Below, piece by piece: positions 55,436 to 64,000 of a stretch of DNA of 64,000 nt; within the stretch, counting starts at the first letter, position 1; each line of letters opens with the position of its first letter. The stretch comes from Diaporthe sp. PMI_573 (lineage: Eukaryota > Ascomycota > Sordariomycetes > Diaporthales > Diaporthaceae). The position numbers and the translations under genes were made by a program. Under the pieces are notes generated by a model. It was not told the DNA's origin. It ran no database searches and worked only from the letters and a program-made list of their open reading frames with translations. The DNA lies in the NCBI GenBank assembly GCA_021399435.1, contig JAJTUP010000004.1, positions 124,001 to 188,000 of the forward strand, in the 5' to 3' direction.

Positions 55436-58400
55436 GGCGGGATGAGTGAGGAATATTTGATTGTTGCAAAGTTGCAGGGTTTAATTTGGCACGGGAGAGA
55501 TTGCGAGGCAAGCCCACAGAGTTGATTCCCTTTCGTGACGTCGATCGAAGGGCAAACACGGGGAATTTATACATGGCCTGACCTCAGATGCTCTCTTTCG
55601 CTGGGCATGGAACACCCAGTTCATGCTACAATACATACCTAGGCAGTGTGCCAGGAGAACTGATCATGTTTCTACGTTAATTGAGTCTGCATATACCCCT
55701 TGGGTCCCCCCAAGATTTCGAAACGATGAGACCTTGACCTGATGCCCACGTCTCATGTGAGGCAAGCTTCAAAGCCCCGACAGTCAACTAGGTGCCTCAG
55801 TTAAGCCTTCAAAATTGTTCCATCAGTTTCAATCAAAGCGACTTGAATAAATTTCGTGGCCTCTGCCCTCACCCATCAGATACCTGCGAATGAAAAGCAT
55901 TTCGTAATCCATAGGTGTAATGTAACATTAAACTGATATGTTTCGCCTGGTCATCTGGTCCTGAGATCCCTCTCTGCTGCCTTGCTAATTTATAGGGATA
56001 GCACGATCATGCATCCATACAGTTACCAGCACGCTTTCGAGTGCTCTATAATCCTCGGACCAACATTCTCAATGCCTGCATCGAAAGGTACACCAGGCTA
56101 TTCCCGAGCTGCGAGATAGGGTTGCGTGCAAGATCGTCCAAATTTCCTGTCATGTCTGGCAGGTCATAATGCATGCAGAACAACCTTTATTATGAACAGA
56201 ACTGTAATATGCTTTCCTCCTCATTTGTTTCACAATCCTCCGAACTGTTCGGGTTGAACGTCTGATCGACGTGACGCATCGCTTTCAAACCGCTTGGCAA
56301 TTGTCTCAAGGAGCCTTGTTTTGAAATCTCAGTGACGGCCGACCGCCAAGACATCACTGACACGCAAATCCACAAGGACTACCCCTAACGGCTGTATGCG
56401 TAAGGCGATTCAGCCTTCCCAGATAAGTCCGCGCCCCCTCACCGACTATTCAGAGCTAAAAGGAAGCACCATCGATTACTGGGACCGGCAGCGATCGAAA
56501 GGAAAAATCATGTTCGCACCTCGTTGCTCACGCCTCAATTCTTAGCCGGCCAAACGTTGAGGCGCTCATTGAGCATTCCGAGGCATAGTTCCGCGAGCAA
56601 ACAAGACGACCACACGCTGCAGACAGAATGTCGCGTTGTAGGTCCGCATAAGTTCCAGAACAGACAGTTGACCCGTGGCAGGTCACACAGGGCTAGGCAA
56701 TGTCGTCCTCGTCATTGACAATGCAAAAGCTCCCATCAGGACTTAATGGCAGTGATAACGTTCCTCGACCTCAGCTGATGAAGACCATACGCCGCCGGGC
56801 CGAGTTCACGTATCTCTTCAGCGCGCTTTGGGTGGTACGAACTGCGACGACAAGCTATGGTGCATATTTGAAAAGCGCGCCGTTGACAGCCGGTGAGCTA
56901 ACTTTTGTTCCATAGTTCTACCGCCTGAAGCGGTCAAGATTTCTCAGATGAACCTCAACCCACACATCGAGCAGAACCTTAGGCTGGAAAGGAGTCGACG
57001 TCTCATCGGATAGGGAGACACTACAATGGAACCACACCATGCTTCCGCAGGTTGTGGATACGCAACCAAAACCACAGTGGCCGAAGCCATGAAAGGTGCA
57101 CACGGGTATCTTGGGCGACACTTGGGATGGGTACGCAGCGTCACCGTCGAGCTGGAACAATAAGTGACTCGAAGACGAGTTCAACGCATCAAACTCTAAG
57201 CTGGGATGGCGAGAGGTCCCTGATTTACAAGATCTCGAATGAACAAGTAAGCCTGCATTTCAAGCATTTCTAGATCAATAGCTGTTCGCGCATGTACAGT
57301 TAGTCAGTGCGAATCAGCTGGGCAATGTCCCCCGGGGAATTCGTTACACCTCTTGGTCATTCATACCTAGGTAGATTTGAATTAGGAGCGATCCCCTGAA
57401 TGAATATATCATCATTTAGATGCCAAATGAAGCAGCTGGAGTACAAGACGAAAGTAAGTAAATATTTCTAATCCGCACTCTTATTATCGAGGTACAGGTG
57501 GTCCCTTCACACAGGAGTAAACGCTCAAAGACCTGGCGTTAAAAAACCACACGCAAGTAAGCGGTGCACAACCTTATAATGTCCGTACAAGCAGACCGGT
57601 CTCAACGTACTGTCGGGTAATTAGTCTAAGCTGATTTTACAATCTGACCTCCATCTAGGTTAATTCTATGAACCCCCCCCCCAAAGAAAAACAGAACAGG
57701 AAAGCGTCTGCTCATCTTATTCACCTGCTCGTTAAGTATGTGATTGCATTGGACAGTCTCACAGCCGTTGATCCTCCAATAATTTGAATAGAATAAGATG
57801 GAAAGTCTTTGCTTAGCACCTCCAAGGTCTTCTAACAAAGTCTTCGGAAGCTGAGACTCTGGTGAAAACCAATTGGAGCCGTGCAATCGGCCAGTATTAC
57901 AATTGCGTGATTGGAATGGAGTCAAAGATATGCCCGAGGCCTAGTTTAGTGACTGAACATAGCGTCATGTCCTCGAATGAGAGTCCCAAGACTTTTGATG
58001 TCCACGATGTTCAGGCTTGCCTGCTCTGGTTCTCTGCTGGCAACTGAATCAAACATAGTTCAAGTCAGGCAAGACCGCCCATCTTAATCAAGGGAGACGA
58101 GATGTTTCCCCCCTACAGATGAGACACAACTGGATGCGTCTGTAGGATTGCAATGCGGATGTCTCTAATTCCCGCCCATGACGCAGCCTCAGTGTAATTA
58201 TGCGTGATCTGCCTCGGCGGCTAAATGCTTGGCAGATGTGCACAAGCATTGCACGCAACGAAACAGTCGTGCTGGCATGTGATTTGTTCCCAGGCTTTTT
58301 GGGATGGAAAGAGAATTTAAATGATCGGACGATGACGCGACGGATCGCCCCCGCATACTTCCGATCGAAAGTCAGTGCTACCGCATCTCTATACCTCAGA

Positions 58401-58969
58401 TTATCAGATTATCACAGCTTTGTTGACTGTCTGGCGCCGACCAGGTTGGAAAAGGTCAGCCAGAGTAGTTTTAGAGGTTGGCGGCCCTCGGATGCCAGTC
58501 GATAGGATCGGCCGGGCATATCTACATCGGGCAATTCCATGAGCTGCTCCGCGACGGTCCAGGTATCCCTGGCGAGTCTCAATATGCGTCACGCGTTGGC
58601 ATCTCCAATCACCCAATTACCAGATGACAAGCCGGGCATTTCATGGGCATGCATGAATGAGAGGACCCTGGGAAAATGAAACCACAGCCATTCAGGGCTG
58701 AGAAGATTCTTCGCTGGTGTCAACGCCCCGGAGCCCCCTTAGTTGATAGATAATATGTAAAGCATGACGTCGCCGCAAGATCCACAGCATGTCAACCAAA
58801 GACAACAAACTAGGCCGCCCGTGGTAATTGAAAGAGTACGAGTACGGAGAGCCTCAGCTGGCGCAACTTTAAAAGCATGCTGCATCACTCCGTACCCGTG
58901 CACGCCACTATTTCATCGCTCAGCCCAACCGCTTGACGAAAACTTCAGAGCTGAAATATCACCGTCAAA
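55436..58969. other. 3.5 kb gene-poor region; one possible gene remnant
   Basis: A plus-strand frame from 56918 to a TAA at 57161-57163 encodes 81 codons of gene-like, non-repetitive sequence but is interrupted by a TAG at 57011-57013. It may be a decayed exon or chance. Apart from the presumed promoters of the flanking genes nothing else was recognised; a C run lies at 57672-57680. Confidence 0.4.
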
Positions 58970-60320
58970 ATGGGCCTCCGCATAACCGCCGCGGCTCCGG
59001 CCATTGCTTCAATCGCCGCCACCGCCCTCGGCATCGTCTTACTGGCTTCCGGGTCATCCACGGGCACCGCTAACAGTAACTATTGGATCGCGGTGAGTCT
59101 GCAAGGACGATACTGCGACCGCGCAGTCCCGAATCTCCAGAGCGGCACTGAGTACTGACTGCCTGGAATTTGACAGCTCAACACATCCAAGATCGGCCAG
59201 GATCTCATACAGATCACACCTGCAGACCAGTCCAGTGGATCAGGCGGCTCGAGCAACGACCCTCTTGGAGGATTGGGCGGCATAATCAATGGAATACCGG
59301 GCCTCAGTGGCATTCTCGATAACTTGACCAACAGCGTTGACCAAGGTCTGAACGATCTCTCAGGCACAATCCTGGGGAACCTGACAGAGGCCCTGGGAGT
59401 CAAAGACACATACCGGCTGTACACCACAAAGATGTGCCAGGGAAGCTTCCGCAATGAAGACGACCCAGACAGTGGCGTGGACATCGAATCATGCTTTACT
59501 TATCGTGATCGAGGCCAAGGTAGGTAGTTAACGCGCGCTGGTCGTGCAGACCAGTTGGGAATTCGACTCCCTAGCTCTTGTAGTGGTGCTTTTGCTGGCA
59601 GAGCCCGACTATTAACACTTGTTCTCCAACAAATTAGGCTTGACCAACATCACCAACTCGATCCCGTCGTCGCTGACGGTCGGGACCGCGCAGGTCTCCG
59701 TGCCTCTTGTGGCAACGCTCAAGCAGTCCCTACAGAGTACAGTCAACCTAGCTGCCACTGCTGCGACCGTTATGATGGTGCTCTTGATCATTGGCTGTAT
59801 CAATACTGCCATTACAACCATTGGCTCCGGTAAGATTTATTTCCACTGTTCTGTTGATCGTCCCCAATCTTTGATCGTCGTCACTGGGTCTGACGCATTT
59901 TGGCAAGTCCTCGGGATCCTGCGTGCACAATCCCGCGTTTTGAGCCTCGTCAATACGGGGTTCTCAATCCTGGGTGCAACTATCTTCCTGGGCCTGGCTG
60001 GTATTGCGACCGGTGTTGTTGTTGCCGGGAGTGATAGTATTTCAGACCTCGGACGAGGCTTCAACCTCGAAGTCAAGCAGGGCGGCGCATACATAGCAAT
60101 CATCTGGGTGGCTGCTGTTCTTGCTTGGATCGCTAGTGCATACTGGTTCATGATCTGGTTCGTTGAATTCAGAAGAAGCGCCTTTTCGAGACGGCACAGA
60201 ACCTCGGCTCAGATTGGAAATTGGAGAGGGATCATCGGAGAGGTTAGGAAAGATTTAAAGGTCAACGGGCACAGCGGCGGTCCCACATATGACGGCGAAA
60301 GGGGCGCACTGAAAGCATAA
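58970..60320 (+). CDS. SUR7/PalI-like four-span plasma-membrane protein
   Basis: Four exons (58970-59092, 59177-59519, 59638-59829, 59908-60320) give 356 residues. Four hydrophobic segments are seen: about 7-27, then after an extracellular-type loop of about 140 residues a second (A-T-A-A-T-V-M-M-V-L-L-I-I-G), a third (I-L-G-A-T-I-F-L-G-L-A-G-I-A) and a fourth (A-I-I-W-V-A-A-V-L-A-W-I-A). The loop holds a Y-x-x-x-M-C-Q-G-S-F segment like the W/Y...C-x-G motif of SUR7/PalI proteins, several N-glycosylation sites and a second Cys. The C-terminal tail is basic and cytosolic. Family members sit in eisosomes or act in ambient-pH sensing. All three junctions restore frame; the 78-base last intron has a CTGAC branch site. 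Confidence 0.85.
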
Positions 60321-61062
60321 CGGCCCCGGAAATATGAGCATTCGTCAGTTTGCTTATGAAGCTGAATCGATTGTGATCACAGGCCAATAATCTAAATATT
60401 TCATATCTAAGAATCACAGAGCACCTTTTCGGAAAGGTAAAGTTAGTGTGCACACACAGTCTACTTAGTCAGTCGCCCACAACCGAGATATCCCTCCCAT
60501 TCGACACGGGTTTGAACCTGAACCTGAGCCTCTGTATCTGCACGCAGACCCATCGATACAAGTGGGCCTGTACGTTGTGGAAGCAAGTTGTGGGATCCAA
60601 TATTCCTTGGACGTATGTCTATGGAAAATTTAGCCAGCCAAAAACAGAGGCTGTCACATAGACCTGTCACTTTGATGTTGCCTTGGGCTCCCACACACTC
60701 GGTCCCGAGCCCAGTCTGATGGAACCTTGTCATTTCAGGACTGGTCAACCTGCCCTGTTGGATGGGCTATGGACTATTTGTATTCTATGGGTTCCTCTAC
60801 TAAGCCGGAACGACAATGAGTGTCCTGTAAGGACAAGAGACAGTGATAATATATAAATGCATTGGTAATTTGCAGAACACTTAGACGTTGGGAATTTTAA
60901 ACCCACTGTTGTCAGCATTGTATGTTATCTAACGCTAGGTCTTTCAGCATTTACCACTGTTTGAAGGGTCCGCCCACAGCTCTATACGGATTAAAAATGA
61001 AACCACCTAGACGTTGGGACAAAGAGATGGTTAGGGGGGAGGGGGGCTGACAATTCCTGTTG
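60321..61062. other. Intergenic, nothing recognised
   Basis: 3' end of the SUR7-like gene up to the TA target site of a transposon. The 12-mer TAGACGTTGGGA occurs twice, near 60882 and 61008. No gene seen. Confidence 0.5.
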
Positions 61063-61064
61063 TA

Positions 61065-61107
61065 ACGTCCCCGGCCCGGCTTCCGCCCCCCCCCTGATTC
61101 CGCCCCC
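61065..61107 (+). repeat. Left 43-bp TIR of Fot1-like element 2
   Basis: Identical to the reverse complement of 62872-62914, including a nine-C run. It begins ACGTCCCCGGCC. The motif TTCCGCCCCC occurs at 61081-61090 and again 17 bp on, at 61098-61107. Confidence 0.97.
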
Positions 61108-61225
61108 CCCACATCCGCGTTCACGCGTGTACGCGTCTGCCCCCACCCTATATAAACTCAACCATATCTTTCCGAGAGAATTTTTTCTGGTCACCAAACT
61201 TCTTCCAAGCATCAACCTAGTCATC

Positions 61226-62866
61226 ATGAAGCCCTATGGGGAAGCCGAGATCCATGACGCCCTTGTTGCGTGCAGGGATGGAATGCCCGTCAAGCAGGCT
61301 TGCAGGACCTGGCATATCCCCCGTTCCACACTTCGCGATCGCCTCGCCGGCGCGCAAAGTCAGCGCGTTTCTCACGAACCTCAGAGGCCTCTTTCTGATG
61401 ATCAGGAGGATCGATTGGCCCTATTCCTTATCAACCAAAGCAGCTTGGGCCATGCGTTAACTCGCTGGGAAACGAGGGCTCTGGCAGCCCGAATGGCCTC
61501 GTCGGGGAAGGAGGTCGCTCCTCTCGGAAGGAAGTGGCTGAGGGCCTTCCTCCTTCGTCACCCTATCCTCCAAAGCCGTAAGTACCAGCGCGTTGAGGCT
61601 AAACGGCTAAGGGCAGCTACCAAAAAGAACGTTGGGTCGTGGTTTGACTTCATGCAGTTGCCTATCGTGAAGGCAATTAAGCCGGCCAACTGATGGAATG
61701 CCGACGAGGGCGGGCTGATGGAGGGCAAGTCCGAGAAGGCGCTCACGATCGGCTATTCGGAAGGAAGCCAGCTTCTTCAGAAGGACTTTAATTCGAGAGC
61801 GTGGACCTCCTTCCTTGAGTGTATCTCCGCCACGGGCAAGTTCCTCGTCCCACTCGTTATTTTTAAGGGACTCAGCATTCAGCAGCAGTGGTTTCCTATC
61901 GCCCTTGAAGATCACGAGGGCTGGCAGTTCACGGCGACGAAGAAGGGGTGGATGGAGGAACCTATCGCTATCCACTGGCTTCGGAAGGTCTTCCTTCCTC
62001 AAACAGTACCAGAGGACCCATTAGAATGGCGCCTTCTCGTGATCGATGGGCACCATACACATACAACGGTCGAGTTTATGTGGGAATGCTTCTCGAATAA
62101 GGTGTATATCGTTTTTTTGCCCGCCCATACTTCGCATATGCTGCAACCGCTCGATGTGGCGATCTTCGGCCCTCTAAAGCTCGCATTTAAGAAGCATCTC
62201 GATCACCAGGGAGGGCACGATTCGTCAACAGTCGTGGCAAAGAAACGGTTTCTTTATTGCTATCACAAGGCTCGAATTGACACTTTGACGGAAGCAAATA
62301 TACGTTCTGGCTGGCGGGCGACTGGTCTCTGGCCAGTGTCTAAGCATAGGGCACTCGGAAGCCACTTTATCGCCGATAATCGCGAGAAGGAAGCGAGATC
62401 GTTGGAATCTGGCGGTACCAATAGCTCCAGCAGCCATTTCTGCACTGATAAGTGTTTTTGTCGGCCTCGAGGGACCATTTTTGCGACCCCTAAGCGATCT
62501 CAAGACCTAAGGGGTATGGTGGCTCGGTATGCCCGTCAGAAGAATCTCAGCCCCACATCACGACTCCTCTTCAGGAAAATCCTCAAAAGTTGGGACCAGA
62601 TAGACGTCGATCTGACGATGTCCTCACAAAAAGCCCGAGAGTTGGAAGCCCAGATTGAAGCCAGTAGGGTAGTCCGAAGGAAGAAGGTTCAACTTGACCC
62701 GAATGAACTTTTCGCCGATATCGAGGCCATTCGGAGGACTCAGATTGAAGCGGGGGTGGTATCAGAAGAAAGCGACGCTTCAGAAGAGTCGGAAACACCA
62801 TCGGAAGCGAGGTCAACTATCGTGGTGGCGGCGTCGTCGGCGACGAGGCGAAGGGGGCGGTCGTGA
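61226..62866 (+). pseudogene. Fot1-like DDD transposase with a single in-frame TGA
   Basis: One frame of 547 codons from the ATG at 61226 to the TGA at 62864-62866, interrupted only by a TGA at codon 156 (61691-61693). An N-terminal psq/CENP-B-type helix-turn-helix region (about 1-140) is followed by the catalytic core: W-N-A-D-E (D160), L-L-V-I-D-G-H (D274) and L-Q-P-L-D-V (D310), a DD35D triad as in pogo/Fot1 enzymes, all intact. The stop lies four codons before D160, where relatives often have R or another residue before W-N, so CGA to TGA (CpG-type) is the simplest change. The C-terminus is acidic then basic. As it stands the product would be a 155-residue DNA-binding fragment, unless the stop is read through or spliced out. 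Confidence 0.92.
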
Positions 62867-62871
62867 GGGAA

Positions 62872-62914
62872 GGGGGCGGAATCAGGGGGGGGGCGGAAGC
62901 CGGGCCGGGGACGT
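62872..62914 (-). repeat. Right 43-bp TIR of Fot1-like element 2
   Basis: Perfect inverted copy of 61065-61107, followed by the TA target duplication at 62915-62916. Confidence 0.97.
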
Positions 62915-62916
62915 TA

Positions 62917-64000
62917 TAGAGACACTCGTTCAAGGTAAGGCTTAGGCCAACTTGTTTAGTTGCATTAATATAGACCACTAATAGCTATAGTATTGCAAAA
63001 TTATACATCTTGCCCACCAGGCTCTCAGTCTTTCTCCCCAGCCACATTACCTAGCTCCCGTTTCTAAAGGATTACAGACCTAGGGGAATATCACAACCTC
63101 ATTGCCTGGGCTGACAATGCGATCACCAGTATTTCTCCCTCTCAGTCCTCAGAGAAGAGCCTAGTTGTGCGCCGGTCTCCTATTTACACGTGTCTGCGCC
63201 TCCATGCCAAGCTATACTGTATCGGCGGGCTAAGGGTCCTCACCGTTCACTAAGCTTTGAGGGATCGCAGATCACTCCCATAAATAATTAGGGATGTGAC
63301 GGTAGCACGGCGGCAGTTACAAATCAACAAGCAAGGCTTTGTGAGGATCGCACTAGGAGGCTCCGAGACTTGCTGGCGATATCAAGAACAGGAGGGACCC
63401 GAGAAAGGCTATATTTCGACACCTGACTCCAGAAATCCAACGATAGTAACCGGAGCCTAGGTCGTCAATCACTGACAGGCAGGCCGAGACTGTGGCCTCT
63501 GTTGGAGATTACAGCGACGTCTGACGAGGATTCCGGGGAAATCCACCAGACTTGGTCGTCCTGAGCCATGTCATCGCCGAGAAATGCCGAGACCAGCATC
63601 AGTTGGCAATGTCAAAAAGACGGTGAGATCTCCGACGCTGCGTCATTGGGCTTCGGGAACCGTTCCGGGTGTCTTGTTGGTCTTGAGATCAGCGTGAGTA
63701 CTGGGGGGAATTTAAGGTTCCGCGCACTGGGGATTGAACTGGAAGGTTCTCCGTCCCCTGTAGTAGATAGCCGAAGCATTGTCATCAGAGCGTCAGCAGG
63801 CCGCGCTGCGATTGTCCTCTCATTGAGCCAAAAAAGGAAGAAGAGAGAGGCGGGAAAGCTTGAGGTGGATATTGCGCAAGAGCAAGCAGGGCCGTGCAGG
63901 ACCTTATCAACTGTTGTCGTCCGTAGGAGCGGGCATTTGCTGAGGCCCGGTCTGTGGCAGAGAGCGGACTGGTGCCCGGTTGCACCGGGCATAGCAGGCG
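62917..64000. other. Right flank, nothing recognised
   Basis: About 1.1 kb to the window end. A 126-codon minus-strand frame (63612-63992) has no motif and could be chance or the edge of a gene beyond the window. Confidence 0.45.

Larger units (their letters stand above)
61065..62914 (+). mobile_element. Fot1/pogo-type DNA transposon, nearly intact
   Basis: A 1,850-bp element bounded by perfect 43-bp TIRs (61065-61107 and 62872-62914) and flanked by TA (61063-61064, 62915-62916). It carries one transposase gene on the plus strand. Its transposase and TIR sequence are clearly different from those of the element at 17.6 kb, so it is a second family. The intact ends and single nonsense codon suggest it is younger or less mutated. 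Confidence 0.95.

Noticed and set aside
59522..59576. tRNA-like stem-loop in intron 2 of the SUR7-like gene
   Set aside because: A CTGGT/ACCAG stem with a seven-base loop and TTCGACT are present, but the T stem does not pair next to the loop and no acceptor stem closes it.

Overview
The window looks like nuclear DNA of a filamentous ascomycete (Pezizomycotina, probably Sordariomycetes). Support comes from short GT-AG introns (about 55-175 bases) with CTGAC/CTAAC-type branch sites, from fungus-typical families (an eqolisin glutamic protease, a Crh-type GH16 wall transglycosylase, a SUR7/PalI membrane protein, an RRB1-like WD40 ribosome-assembly factor), and from two Fot1/pogo-type DNA transposons, one with nonsense codons of the kind made by repeat-induced point mutation (RIP). 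I saw no rRNA, tRNA, CRISPR array or PKS/NRPS gene.

Layout. 1-12 kb: sparse, microsatellite-rich DNA around one Q-rich Myb/SANT regulator (7498-8883). 12-16.4 kb: a GPI-type Crh glucan/chitin transglycosylase (+) and a secreted protein of unknown function (-), convergent. 17.56-19.43 kb: a Fot1-like transposon with perfect 43-bp terminal inverted repeats (TIRs) and a transposase broken by ten TAG codons. 20-28.2 kb: an M28 metallopeptidase, an eqolisin and an MFS transporter, all +. 32.2-35.8 kb: a membrane acyltransferase and a SET-domain protein. 36.8-40.8 kb: a head-to-head indoleamine 2,3-dioxygenase and kynureninase pair (tryptophan to kynurenine, then kynurenine to anthranilate). 43-48.2 kb: a secreted CE1-like esterase, a secreted HNH/DUF1524 nuclease-like protein and an RRB1-like protein. 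49.7-53.2 kb: a divergent pair of a CmcJ/AsaB-like oxygenase and an Old Yellow Enzyme. 53.8-55.4 kb: a three-exon orphan gene and a small secreted protein made of two EF-hand-loop repeats. 59-60.3 kb: a SUR7/PalI-like four-span protein. 61.06-62.92 kb: a second Fot1-like transposon, nearly intact, with one TGA in its transposase.

Functional themes. Extracellular degradation and wall work are prominent (GH16, eqolisin, CE1 esterase, DUF1524 protein, secreted orphan). The kynurenine pair is the clearest functional unit. The oxygenase/OYE pair could be a small specialised-metabolism unit, but no backbone enzyme is present.

The most unusual items are the EF-loop repeat protein, whose two units differ at 21 synonymous and 1 nonsynonymous codon out of 37, and the two unrelated-looking transposon TIRs that share length (43 bp), an ACGT terminus and a CGCCCC core repeated at 17-bp spacing. 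Exon models were assembled by hand from splice signals and reading frames; no expression data or database search was available.
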